NCBI GenBank assembly: GCA_029938555.1
Contig: JAOZUR010000029.1
Coordinates: 1 to 34,819, forward strand
From: Candidatus Sabulitectum sp.
GTDB taxonomy: Bacteria > Fermentibacterota > Fermentibacteria > Fermentibacterales > JCC-6
DNA length: 34,819 nt
Direction of reading: 5' to 3'
The translations under genes and the position numbers were made by a program. This document shows positions 27,076 through 34,819 of the stretch, in pieces. Position 1 is the first letter of the stretch; the number at the start of each line of letters is the position of its first letter. A model generated the notes under the pieces. That model made no database searches. It was not told the origin of the DNA and worked only from the letters and a program-made list of their open reading frames with translations.

Positions 27076-28050
27076 TTGAAGGGTCGAGTACTCATAATTG
27101 ATGATGAAGCAGAAATCCGTAGAAATCTAACCTTCGGGCTCACTCAGGAAGATTACTCCGTGGTATCATGTCCTGACGGAATTTCCGCCATTCATGAGTT
27201 AAACAACGGATTTGCTTATGATTACCTTGTTACAGATGTATTTATGCCTGATATTGACGGACTGAAAATCTTAAAGGTTATCAGAAAGCTATATCCAAAC
27301 TTACCAGTGGTTGTGATCACCGGTTTTGGCGACGAAAGACTCAAATCTGCTGTATTAGCAGAAAAGAATACAGGCTTCTTGAATAAACCATTCGAGATTT
27401 CGGAACTAGTCACTGCCTTGGCGGAATTAACCCCTGGAAAAACATCAACAAACTTTTCTGAAGTCAAACAGTCAGAAACAATACATGAGTCTACAAGTGC
27501 CTATTTAACCATAAAAATTACTGATTCTGACAACAGCATGAGTATATTCAAAGAACTTAGTGTTATGCCTGGTATTCAGTCATGCGATGCTGTTCGAGGT
27601 GAATTTGATGTAATTCTTCTTGCTAAGGCTGAATCAGCAGATGGCATCAAAAAGACATTTCAAACTGTTAAAAACATTCAGGGCATTCAAATTCTTTCAA
27701 TGTCAGAAATAGAGCGTCCTAAACTTGACAGAGACATAGATCAATTTATGGATACCTATCTTAAAGCCGTTGAGAAGGAAGTTAAAAAAGAAACAGCACA
27801 ACAAACCGAGTCAATGAGTTACATAATCATAAACATTGATCCTGCTGCAATTCAGCAAATATTCACCACTGTATTTTTTATTGATGAAATTGTAGTTTGT
27901 GATGTGATTGAAGAAGGCAAAAAACTTGTCGGAATGATAACAGGCTTAGAAGCTGTTGGGCGAACACCAAGAATAATCGAAAAACTCAACCAGATTGATG
28001 GAGTTCTTCGCGTAAGAGAAGCAAGGGTAATCAAACTTATAGACGACTGA
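27076..28050 (+). CDS. Response regulator with two AsnC-like (RAM) ligand-binding domains
   Basis: The 324-residue protein starts with a complete receiver domain (1-120): D9 and D10, acceptor D54, T82 and K104. The rest resembles two AsnC/Lrp-type effector-binding domains: about 140-220 (SAYLTIKI, then VMPGIQSCDAVRGEFDVILL) and about 250-324 (SYIIINID, then LNQIDGVLRVREARVIKL). No helix-turn-helix is visible, so this is not a classical Lrp regulator. It begins with TTG at 27076, chosen because a perfect AGGAGG lies 6 nt upstream and no ATG is nearby. It is followed at 61 nt by the NuoE-like gene on the same strand, so it may adjust that enzyme or be co-transcribed. RAM domains often bind amino acids, which would fit the glutamate theme, but the ligand is not shown. 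Confidence 0.8.
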   Translation: MKGRVLIIDDEAEIRRNLTFGLTQEDYSVVSCPDGISAIHELNNGFAYDYLVTDVFMPDIDGLKILKVIRKLYPNLPVVVITGFGDERLKSAVLAEKNTGFLNKPFEISELVTALAELTPGKTSTNFSEVKQSETIHESTSAYLTIKITDSDNSMSIFKELSVMPGIQSCDAVRGEFDVILLAKAESADGIKKTFQTVKNIQGIQILSMSEIERPKLDRDIDQFMDTYLKAVEKEVKKETAQQTESMSYIIINIDPAAIQQIFTTVFFIDEIVVCDVIEEGKKLVGMITGLEAVGRTPRIIEKLNQIDGVLRVREARVIKLIDD

Positions 28051-28111
28051 GAATTAATATACATTCATCTAATTTCCACTTATCTAGCAGGAAAAATCTG
28101 CTGGGGTTTAA

Positions 28112-28639
28112 GTGGCAATTTTGAAGGGAGTGATGAAAACGGCAGCTAAAAAGGAAAATTTCAACTACAGGCTCTGGAAATATGACGGAGCACCTGGCGA
28201 ACTGATTCCACTGCTACAATCTGCTCAGGAGCATTTTGGATACATCCCAAGACGAGCTATTACTTACATATCAGGTGTTACCACAATTCCTGAATCTGAT
28301 ATTTACGGCGTCATCACCTTTTACAGTCAGTTCCGACTTCAACCTATGGGCAAATTCGTAGTAAGAGCGTGTGCAGGAACAGCTTGTCATGTGTCTGGTG
28401 CAAAAGCGATCATCGGTACTATTGAAGATGAGCTCGGAATCGAAGTAGGAGACACTTCCGAAAATGGTCTCTTTACATTCCTGACAGTTGCCTGTATCGG
28501 CTGCTGTTCGCTCGCTCCTGTAATCATGGTAAACGACGACACACACGGCAGGCTAACTCCTGCTTCTCTGCGTAAAATACTGAAAGAGTATACAAGAAAA
28601 GGTAAAAAGATAGCTGAAAGCGCAGTTGGTAAATCCTGA
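28112..28639 (+). CDS. NuoE-like 2Fe-2S subunit (StnA/HydC type)
   Basis: A 175-residue thioredoxin-fold ferredoxin of the complex I 24-kDa family. The 2Fe-2S ligands C87-x4-C92 and C128-x3-C132 are present (RACAGTACH and CIGCC). Such subunits pair with a NuoF-like protein in bifurcating hydrogenases, formate dehydrogenases and transhydrogenases. I keep the GTG start at 28112, with GGGG 5 nt upstream; an ATG at 28133 has an AAGGGAG only 2 nt away, which is too close, but the ribosome could use it if the N-terminus is short. It precedes the NuoF-like gene by 33 nt. No hydrogenase gene follows in this window, so a role in hydrogen metabolism is not supported. Confidence 0.88.
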   Translation: MAILKGVMKTAAKKENFNYRLWKYDGAPGELIPLLQSAQEHFGYIPRRAITYISGVTTIPESDIYGVITFYSQFRLQPMGKFVVRACAGTACHVSGAKAIIGTIEDELGIEVGDTSENGLFTFLTVACIGCCSLAPVIMVNDDTHGRLTPASLRKILKEYTRKGKKIAESAVGKS

Positions 28640-28672
28640 TTATTTAAACAGTAATTTCCAGGGGGCTGATAG

Positions 28673-30454
28673 ATGAAGAAAATAATTGTTGGAATGGGAA
28701 CCTGTGGGCTTTCTGCTGGAGCACAGCCAGTATATGACAAGCTTAAAGAGTTATCCGAGAAACATCCTGAGATATGTAAACTTGACATAACAGGATGTAT
28801 AGGAATGTGTTTCCGTGAACCACTGGTTGAAATTCAAGACGAAACAGGAAGAACGATTTACGGTGATGTGTCTGCTGAATCTGTGGAAGAAATCTTTAAT
28901 GAACACATTCTCAATGGTAAAAAAATAGAAGACGAAAGAATTATTTATGGAGTTAACCTAGATAAAACAACTTACGGATCAGAAGTTCAATTCCTTAACT
29001 TGCAGGATAGAATAGTTCTCAGAAATTGTGGAATTATCAATCCTGAATCCATTGAGGACTACGAAAACATTGGTGGTTATCAAGCTTTAAAAAAAGCACT
29101 GGGTGAAATGACCTCTGATAGCATCATTCAAACAATGAAGGACTCTGGGCTTCGTGGTAGAGGAGGAGCTGGTTTTCCAACCGGTCTCAAGTGGTCTTTT
29201 GCTGCTGCAAACGAAGGTGACATCAAATATGTTGTCTGCAATGCAGATGAAGGTGATCCTGGTGCTTTCATGGATCGATCTGTTCTTGAAGGTGATCCAC
29301 ATGCAGTTCTTGAAGGCATGATAATCTGTGGAAAAGCAATAGGTGCTAGTTTCGGTTACATCTACTGCCGAGCAGAATATCCATTGGCAATTGCCAGACT
29401 TGATAAAGCTATTATTGCTGCAAAAGAAAAAGGCTATCTGGGAGAAAACATTCTGAACTCAGGTTTTACTTTTAACCTGAAAATCAAACAGGGTGCTGGA
29501 GCATTTGTTTGCGGTGAGGAAACTGCACTTTTTGCCTCCATTGAAGGCGAACGAGGTATGCCAAGAATCAGACCTCCATTTCCTGCTGAAAAAGGCCTGT
29601 GGCAGAAACCCACAAACAACAACAATGTAGAAACTTTTGCCAATGTTCCATGGATTATTTTTAATGGAGCAAAAGCTTATTCCTCAATTGGCACCGAGAA
29701 AAGTCCCGGTACAAAAGTTTTCGCACTGGCAGGTAAAGTTGCCAAGGGCGGCCTAGCTGAAGTTCCAATGGGAACAACAATTGAGCAACTTGTTTTCAAT
29801 ATAGGTGGCGGCATAAAAAATAACGGTGAATTTAAAGCTGTTCAGATGGGTGGACCTTCTGGCGGATGCATTCCTGCAAGCCTTAAACACACACCTGTAG
29901 ATTTCGAATCAATTCCAACCACTGGTGCAATAATGGGTTCAGGCGGTATGGTGGTAATGGATCAGGGAACATGCATGGTTGGAATTGCAAGGTTCTTCCT
30001 TGACTTCACCCAAAGCGAATCCTGTGGAAAATGTACCTTCTGCCGAATTGGTACCCTTCGAATGCTTGAGATTCTCGACCGCATAACCAAAGGAGAAGGT
30101 GTTCCTGCTGACATAACCAAGCTTGAAAAACTATCTATACAGATTAAAGAAGCAAGCCTATGCGGACTGGGGCAAACAGCACCTAACCCTGTGCAGACAA
30201 CTATTCGGTACTACTTGAACGAATACAAAGCACACATAGAAGACAAAAAATGTCCAGCTGGGGAATGTGAAGCTCTGGTTGACTTCATCATCATTCCAGA
30301 GAAATGCGTGGGTTGCACTCTTTGTGCAAGGGCATGTCCTGTGGATGCCATCGTGGGCAAAGTAAAGGGAATTCACATCATAAATCAGGAAAAATGTGTT
30401 AAGTGTGGCAAATGTATAACCAGCTGCAACTTTAACGCAGTAGTGAAACGGTAG
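28673..30454 (+). CDS. NuoF-like NADH/FMN subunit (StnB/HydB type)
   Basis: The 593-residue protein has an N-terminal thioredoxin-like 2Fe-2S domain (1-90; C11, C42, C46 in TGCIGMC), then the NuoF core: FMN/NADH motifs GLRGRGGAGFPTGLKW near 160 and NADEGDPGAFMDR near 190, CGEETALFASIEGERG near 281, and the N3 cluster ESCGKCTFCRIGT near 449 with SLCGLG near 497. Two 4Fe-4S motifs end the chain (CVGCTLCARACP and CVKCGKCITSCN). This layout is that of HydB/HndC/StnB, the NAD(H)-binding subunit of electron-bifurcating complexes. ATG at 28673 follows GGGG. It is tightly linked to the next gene (6-nt gap). It oxidises or reduces NADH at FMN; the partner decides the rest. Confidence 0.92.
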   Translation: MKKIIVGMGTCGLSAGAQPVYDKLKELSEKHPEICKLDITGCIGMCFREPLVEIQDETGRTIYGDVSAESVEEIFNEHILNGKKIEDERIIYGVNLDKTTYGSEVQFLNLQDRIVLRNCGIINPESIEDYENIGGYQALKKALGEMTSDSIIQTMKDSGLRGRGGAGFPTGLKWSFAAANEGDIKYVVCNADEGDPGAFMDRSVLEGDPHAVLEGMIICGKAIGASFGYIYCRAEYPLAIARLDKAIIAAKEKGYLGENILNSGFTFNLKIKQGAGAFVCGEETALFASIEGERGMPRIRPPFPAEKGLWQKPTNNNNVETFANVPWIIFNGAKAYSSIGTEKSPGTKVFALAGKVAKGGLAEVPMGTTIEQLVFNIGGGIKNNGEFKAVQMGGPSGGCIPASLKHTPVDFESIPTTGAIMGSGGMVVMDQGTCMVGIARFFLDFTQSESCGKCTFCRIGTLRMLEILDRITKGEGVPADITKLEKLSIQIKEASLCGLGQTAPNPVQTTIRYYLNEYKAHIEDKKCPAGECEALVDFIIIPEKCVGCTLCARACPVDAIVGKVKGIHIINQEKCVKCGKCITSCNFNAVVKR

Positions 30455-30460
30455 GCGGCA

Positions 30461-33400
30461 ATGGACATGATAAAATTAACGATTAATGGACAGGAAATAG
30501 AAGCCGCTGCTGGAAAAACAATTCTTGAAGTGGTTAGAGATAACAATTTAGATGATATTCCCACCCTATGCCACTCACCTGAACTGAAACCTTACGGTTC
30601 TTGTTTTGTCTGCGTTGTTCAAGTGAAAGGCCGTGGAAACCTGGTGCCTTCATGTGCAACTAGAATTACATCCGGCATGGAAGTGGAAACAAAAAATGAG
30701 AGAATAATTGATTCGAGGAAAACAGCTTTTGAGTTGCTTTTATCCAATCATTATGCTGACTGTGTATCACCCTGTCTTGAGGGGTGCCCTGCAAATGTTG
30801 ATGCTCAAGGCTACATAGCCCTGTCTGCAATGGGTGAACTTCAACAGGCAATTGACCTTATTCGAGAGAAGAACCCACTTCCTGCAGTTTGTGCAAGGGT
30901 TTGTGTGAGAAAATGCGAGGATGTCTGCCGAAGAATGGATGTTGATACTCCTGTTGCAATCAACAATATCAAACGCTACCTTTCTGATGCGGAAAACGCT
31001 TATGCCACCGAACCGGAATGTCTGCCTGCTACAGGTAAAACTGTTGGAATTGTCGGTTCCGGCCCTGCTGGACTTACAGCAGCATGGTTTCTTGGTAAAC
31101 AGGGAATTAAACCTGTTATCTACGAAGCTAAAGAGCGCACAGGCGGCATGCTAAGATACGGAATCCCTGAGTACAGGCTTCCAGATGATGTAATGGATAA
31201 AGAAGTTGAATACATCAAAAAAGTAGGTGCTGAAATACACTGCAATGTCAAAGTTGGAACAGACATTACTTTGAATGAACTAAAAAACAAACACGATGCT
31301 CTCTTTCTTGCTGCAGGTGCCTGGACCGGCAAAGCAATGCGTGTTGAAGGTGAGTTTGATACCGAGGGTGTTGTTACCGGTGCAGATTTCTTGCCTGAAA
31401 AAGTAGACAATCCAGAACCACTCACTGGAACCATTGTTGTTGTAGGTGGTGGCAATACAGCCATGGATGCTGCAAGAACCGCATGGCGTTTAAATGCAGA
31501 CAAAGTCATAGTTCTTTACAGAAGAACCAAAGCACAAATGCCTGCAGATAAAATGGAAATAGAAGATCTTCTTGATGAAGGCATAGAGCTCATGGAACTT
31601 GCTGCTCCAGTTGGTATCGTTCAGGAGAATGGTAAACTGAAAGCACTAAAATGCTTGAGAATGAAACTGGGAGAACCGGATGCTTCAGGCAGACGCCGAC
31701 CTGTTCCTCAGGAAGGCTCCGAATTTGAGCTTCCCTGCAATCTTGTGATCTCCGCTATCGGGCAAAACACTGTTCTTGATGGCCTAACCAAAATAGAGAC
31801 CGGTGAAGTTGAACTCACCAGGTGGAACACCTATGTGGTAAATACAAAAACCATGGAAACAAATGTTGAGGGAATTTTCGCAGGTGGTGATGCAGCTGAT
31901 GATGGTCCGACTGTGGCAATTGATGCTATCAGAGACGGCCAACTTGCAGCGAACTCAATAACCGCTTGGTTAAACAAAACAAGCATTACTCCAGAACCAT
32001 TTGTTGTGCGTAAAGAATTTTGGGCAAAACCTGGAAAAACTGAACTAGGTGAAATCAAAGAATCCACCAGACATGAACTTCACACAATTGAAGTGGAACA
32101 AAGACGGAACAGTTTCCAAGAAGTTGCCACTGGGTTTGACTTGGAAAATAATGAGCACGAAACTGAAAGATGCCTTTCCTGTGGATGCATCCGTTTTGAT
32201 GATTGTGACCTAAGACTCTACAGCGAGCAATACGGTGTAGATATGGATGAATTCAAGGGTCATGTGCGCAAGCACAAGGTTGATGAAAGACATCCGTATA
32301 TCGTTTATGATCCAAACAAATGCGTTCTTTGTTCACGGTGCGTTCGAACATGTGCAAGAGTTCTGCCAATACCGGCGCTTGGCCTTGTTGGCCGTGGGTT
32401 CAAAACTGAAATGCGTCCTGCCATGAACGATCCTCTTGTTGATACAAGTTGTATCAGCTGCGGTAACTGTGTTGATTCATGCCCAACAGGTGCTCTTACA
32501 ATGAAGTACCCCTTCAATGGTAGAGCCTGCCTTGAAACAGAAGATATCAAAACATATTGCGGTTTCTGTTCTATCGGATGTGAAATCACAGTAAGAAGTA
32601 TCGGCGATTCCCGATATTTCATTAAATCAAGCGGCAAACCTGGTGATTATCTTTGTCGATATGGAAGATTCGGTAATGAATTATTCATTAAACAAGGTAG
32701 AATGAAAAACCCCGTTATCAGAGATGGCAGTACCTACAAAGCTGTTCAGCAGGACCTAGCTAACGCTACCATAGTAAAACAAATGCGTAAAGCAGTAGAG
32801 CTACATGGTGCAGAGAATGTGGCAGTCTTCATTTCACCAGAGCTTACAAATGAAGAATTCTATCTTGCGTCCTGTATAGCAAGAGATGGACTTGGCACAA
32901 ACAACATCGGCTCTCTGGCCTTCCTTAGCGGAGGCGGACGCTCTGCTGTTCTTGATAAATCTTTCGGATTTACTGCGTCAACAGCTAACAAAGAATGCCT
33001 AAAAGATGCTGACCTTATCATCTGCAACAACACAGCCCTGGAAGCAGATCACCTGATACTTGCAGTAGATGTGATTCAGAGGGTAAAAGATGGGGCAAAA
33101 CTAATAGTTGCCAACTCTACTCTGGCAAATTCTGATCAGCACCTGGCAACACTGGCTGTGGACCCCATGCGCGGCAGAGCCTCTTATTTCTGGGATGCAG
33201 TAACGCAAGAGTTAATCAACAACAAACAGGTGAGCCCAGAAAACATAAAAGGTAAAGATCAATTCGTGAAGAATAGGGAAAATTCTGTAAGCAAAGGAGT
33301 ATCAGAAGCAGGTATTGAACTGGAAAACATTCAAAAAGCTGCTGATCTTTTCAAAAATGCAAAGCGAATTGTAATCATTCACGGTCTAGACAGACCTCAG

Positions 33401-34126
33401 GATGCAGCCCCACAGGATATTGAAATTCTCGCTAATCTTACCCTTCTACTAAGAGATGCTGGAAAACAAACTGATATTCTTATGCCAAGACTAATAGCAA
33501 ACACTGCAGGTCTTGAAGTTATGGGTGCCGATCCAGCATTTACAACTGGACGAATTCCTGTTGGTGAAAAAACTCTTCCTGGTGCAAAAACCAGTGAAGA
33601 TCTAAGAAATATCCTTGAAGAAGGCAAACTTAAAGCTGCTTTCATCATAGGAGAGAACCCAATGGACTTCAACAGAACCGGTTCATGGTTCCAGAACTGT
33701 GATTTCATAGCAGCCATGGACTGGACTGATACTGAAACCACCATGGCAGCTGATGTTTCATTACCTGGATCAACATATCTTGAAACCCCTGGAACAAGAT
33801 GTAACTACGAAGGCAATGTGATCTGTTTCAATGGAGCAGTCACCCCTGCAGCCGGCAAGACAGGAAGAGAAATTCTTGAATCACTTGCAGAAGCATTCAA
33901 CATCAAGCTGAATGATGAAATGGATGAACTAATCCGCGAGAAGCTGGGAGACATGGTTCGTTTTTACTGGAATACCGGCGAAGACAGAAACTGGGATGGC
34001 AATGGCACCTTGGTACCTATTACACCAGATGCAAAGGCCTCTTCCATAGAACCACCGCTGACTCACAGCCAACAGTATCGCAAAGACATAAGAAAAGTTG
34101 GAACAGAAAGGTTCCGGGTACTCTAA
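30461..34126 (+). CDS. NuoG-like subunit with inserted NfnB module and degenerate molybdopterin domain
   Basis: A 1221-residue fusion. Residues 1-80 form a 2Fe-2S ferredoxin (C37, C48, C51, C65). Residues 95-510 form an NfnB/GltD-type flavoprotein: ADCVSPCLEGCP and CARVCVRKCEDVC, an FAD motif IVGSGPAGLTAA near 193, an NADPH motif VVGGGNTAMDAA near 325 with YRRTKAQMPA. A Cys-rich linker (CLSCGC, about 567) leads to two 4Fe-4S motifs (CVLCSRCVRTCA near 620 and CISCGNCVDSCP near 665). From about 697 comes a molybdopterin-oxidoreductase fold beginning with YCGFCSIGC and GDYLC. The region where formate dehydrogenases carry Sec/Cys-His (after GTNNI) reads SLAFLSGGG, so catalysis at a Mo/W centre is unlikely. 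ATG at 30461 is taken; ATG at 30467 has a better-spaced GGCGG. With the NuoE- and NuoF-like partners it fits a Stn-type transhydrogenase linking NADH, ferredoxin and NADPH. Confidence 0.88.
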   Translation: MDMIKLTINGQEIEAAAGKTILEVVRDNNLDDIPTLCHSPELKPYGSCFVCVVQVKGRGNLVPSCATRITSGMEVETKNERIIDSRKTAFELLLSNHYADCVSPCLEGCPANVDAQGYIALSAMGELQQAIDLIREKNPLPAVCARVCVRKCEDVCRRMDVDTPVAINNIKRYLSDAENAYATEPECLPATGKTVGIVGSGPAGLTAAWFLGKQGIKPVIYEAKERTGGMLRYGIPEYRLPDDVMDKEVEYIKKVGAEIHCNVKVGTDITLNELKNKHDALFLAAGAWTGKAMRVEGEFDTEGVVTGADFLPEKVDNPEPLTGTIVVVGGGNTAMDAARTAWRLNADKVIVLYRRTKAQMPADKMEIEDLLDEGIELMELAAPVGIVQENGKLKALKCLRMKLGEPDASGRRRPVPQEGSEFELPCNLVISAIGQNTVLDGLTKIETGEVELTRWNTYVVNTKTMETNVEGIFAGGDAADDGPTVAIDAIRDGQLAANSITAWLNKTSITPEPFVVRKEFWAKPGKTELGEIKESTRHELHTIEVEQRRNSFQEVATGFDLENNEHETERCLSCGCIRFDDCDLRLYSEQYGVDMDEFKGHVRKHKVDERHPYIVYDPNKCVLCSRCVRTCARVLPIPALGLVGRGFKTEMRPAMNDPLVDTSCISCGNCVDSCPTGALTMKYPFNGRACLETEDIKTYCGFCSIGCEITVRSIGDSRYFIKSSGKPGDYLCRYGRFGNELFIKQGRMKNPVIRDGSTYKAVQQDLANATIVKQMRKAVELHGAENVAVFISPELTNEEFYLASCIARDGLGTNNIGSLAFLSGGGRSAVLDKSFGFTASTANKECLKDADLIICNNTALEADHLILAVDVIQRVKDGAKLIVANSTLANSDQHLATLAVDPMRGRASYFWDAVTQELINNKQVSPENIKGKDQFVKNRENSVSKGVSEAGIELENIQKAADLFKNAKRIVIIHGLDRPQDAAPQDIEILANLTLLLRDAGKQTDILMPRLIANTAGLEVMGADPAFTTGRIPVGEKTLPGAKTSEDLRNILEEGKLKAAFIIGENPMDFNRTGSWFQNCDFIAAMDWTDTETTMAADVSLPGSTYLETPGTRCNYEGNVICFNGAVTPAAGKTGREILESLAEAFNIKLNDEMDELIREKLGDMVRFYWNTGEDRNWDGNGTLVPITPDAKASSIEPPLTHSQQYRKDIRKVGTERFRVL

Positions 34127-34140
34127 AAAACCTGAAAACA

Positions 34141-34172
34141 AATCAGCGTCTGCCAAATGGTGGGCGCTGATT
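34141..34172. terminator. Hairpin between the NuoG-like gene and the nuclease pseudogene
   Basis: AATCAGCG (34141-34148) and CGCTGATT (34165-34172) pair perfectly, extended by six weaker pairs to an AAAT loop. In the minus direction a T-rich tract follows, so it best terminates the minus-strand pseudogene. In the plus direction no T tract follows the stem. Confidence 0.55.
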
Positions 34173-34257
34173 CTCAATAAGCACGTTTTGAAGAACTAAT
34201 CGCTGCTAAACTTCACAGCTACAAGGTTTTCAAGAATTGTCTTTTTTAATACAGAGT

Positions 34258-34819
34258 TCACTCTGAGTTGCTTATGCTTTCCTCAAGAAATCTCTTCATT
34301 TCCTCTTTGCTTGGCAACTCCAGCTGATACCTTAAGACAAACAGGTTGTTGTCCATACCTGCAAGGGCGTACTCTATCAGTGCATTATCTTTCTTTGCGC
34401 ATAGAAGAATACCTATAGGATTGTTGTCTTCTTCCTGCATCATGTTCTTTCGGTACCAGCTTACATATGTGTTAAGTTGACCAATGTTTTCGTGGGAAAA
34501 CCTCTCAATTTTAAGATCAATCAACACATGGCACTTCAATATTCTGTGATAGAAAACCAGATCAACAAATCCGTACGTATCACCAATAAGAATTCGTTTC
34601 TGCCTAGTGCACTGTACAGCTTAATGTATCGGTATAATGCGCAGCTATCCTGGGCTCCAGTAAGGCACTGGTTTATGCGCATAGCACCGCTATGCAATTG
34701 AACTAGTAACGCCACTGGGGCTCTGGAGAGCCAGCAGGATGCGAAAGTTTAAGCTGTATAGTGTACAAAAGCCATGTCCAAGCTCCAGCAGGAAGTCCTG
34801 CAATTTGTCAAGCAGGGCA
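34258..34819 (-). pseudogene. Interrupted DUF1016/YhcG PDDEXK-family nuclease gene
   Basis: Two parts of one gene lie in the same frame, separated by an insertion. The upstream part, cut by the window edge, reads ALLDKLQDFLLELGHGFC (34818 downward). The downstream part resumes with RQKRILIGDTYGFVDLVFY and continues through VLIDLKIERFSHENIGQLN to the end at 34258. Both match the C-terminal nuclease domain of DUF1016 (YhcG) proteins; the D and the ExK-like LIDLKIE region belong to the PDDEXK core. Between them the 160-bp insert brings a TAG stop, so the full protein cannot be made. A 93-residue tail from the ATG at 34539 could still be translated but would lack part of the nuclease core. A stop lies at 34258-34260. 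The identification of the family is good. Confidence 0.8.
34607..34766. mobile_element. 160-bp insertion with 18-bp terminal inverted repeats (MITE-like)
   Basis: The ends are GTGCACTGTACAGCTTAA (34607-34624) and, at 34749-34766, the complement of GTACACTATACAGCTTAA: 16 of 18 positions match. Inside lie further imperfect inverted repeats, for example CCTGGGCTCCAG (34649-34660) with CTGGAGAGCCAG (34723-34734), and a GCATAG-CACCG-CTATGC hairpin, so the element could fold as a long imperfect stem. It has no open frame. It interrupts the DUF1016 gene. A TA lies just outside or within each end (34605-34606 and 34764-34765), compatible with a TA target duplication, but the exact ends are uncertain. 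Confidence 0.7.

Noticed and set aside
28112-34126. [FeFe] hydrogenase or active formate dehydrogenase
   Set aside because: No H-cluster motifs (such as TSCCPxW) were found. The molybdopterin domain has no Sec/Cys-His at the catalytic position, and no TGA-interrupted frame occurs there.
34607-34766. Integron attC site or group II intron fragment
   Set aside because: The ends lack the attC core (RYYYAAC / GTTRRRY) and there are no intron domain V features. Near-identical terminal inverted repeats fit a miniature transposable element better.

Overview
The window looks like chromosome of an AT-rich, Gram-negative, strictly anaerobic bacterium living by fermentation, probably of amino acids. The grounds are an outer-membrane beta-barrel protein with a signal peptide, sigma70-like promoters, ferredoxin/NAD(P)H enzymes with many Fe-S clusters, two glutamate dehydrogenases, and no respiratory oxidase. 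I cannot name the phylum from sequence alone. The DUF5916 barrel and the PpsA-like/receiver proteins suggest FCB-type or candidate-phylum bacteria. Almost every gene concerns the NADH, NADPH and ferredoxin pools.

Region 1 (423-11306, minus strand) is one 13-gene operon, rex-mbxABCD-(EF)-G-(HH')-M-J-K-L-(N+Nfn), with 1-32 nt overlaps or gaps of at most 11 nt. It encodes a membrane complex of the Mbh/Mbx family: Mrp antiporter modules joined to NuoH/B/C/D-like subunits. The large subunit lacks part of the NiFe-binding cysteine set, so it is not a hydrogenase. The last gene fuses the NuoI/MbxN-like ferredoxin subunit to a complete NfnB/GltD-like FAD/NADPH oxidoreductase. The simplest reading is an ion-pumping ferredoxin:NADP(H) oxidoreductase. 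The first gene is the NADH/NAD+ sensor Rex, and inverted repeats lie over its promoter.

Region 2 (11520-14531, minus) is a hybrid sensor histidine kinase with a Cache-like sensor domain, two PAS domains and its own receiver domain.

Region 3 (15160-23584) holds two different glutamate dehydrogenases alternating with two PpsA/PPDK-like ATP-grasp proteins. Both PpsA-like proteins lack the phosphohistidine and PEP domains and share an unrecognised C-terminal domain with a GPGRWGS motif. One of them carries an N-terminal receiver. I regard this as a candidate undescribed regulatory or phosphotransfer system tied to glutamate metabolism.

Region 4 (23581-26916, minus) holds a DUF5916 outer-membrane protein and a marR-ahpD pair.

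Region 5 (27076-34126, plus) is a receiver protein with AsnC-like ligand-binding domains, followed by nuoE-, nuoF- and nuoG/NfnB-like genes. These resemble a Stn-type (NuoEF plus NfnB) transhydrogenase. The large subunit ends in a molybdopterin-oxidoreductase fold whose catalytic Sec/Cys site is missing.

Region 6 (34258-end) is a DUF1016/YhcG nuclease gene broken by a 160-bp element with terminal inverted repeats.

Taken together, the membrane Mbx-Nfn complex, the soluble NuoEF-NfnB complex and the paired glutamate dehydrogenases could form an exchange hub between ferredoxin, NADPH, NADH and glutamate. Rex and response-regulator proteins would control it.
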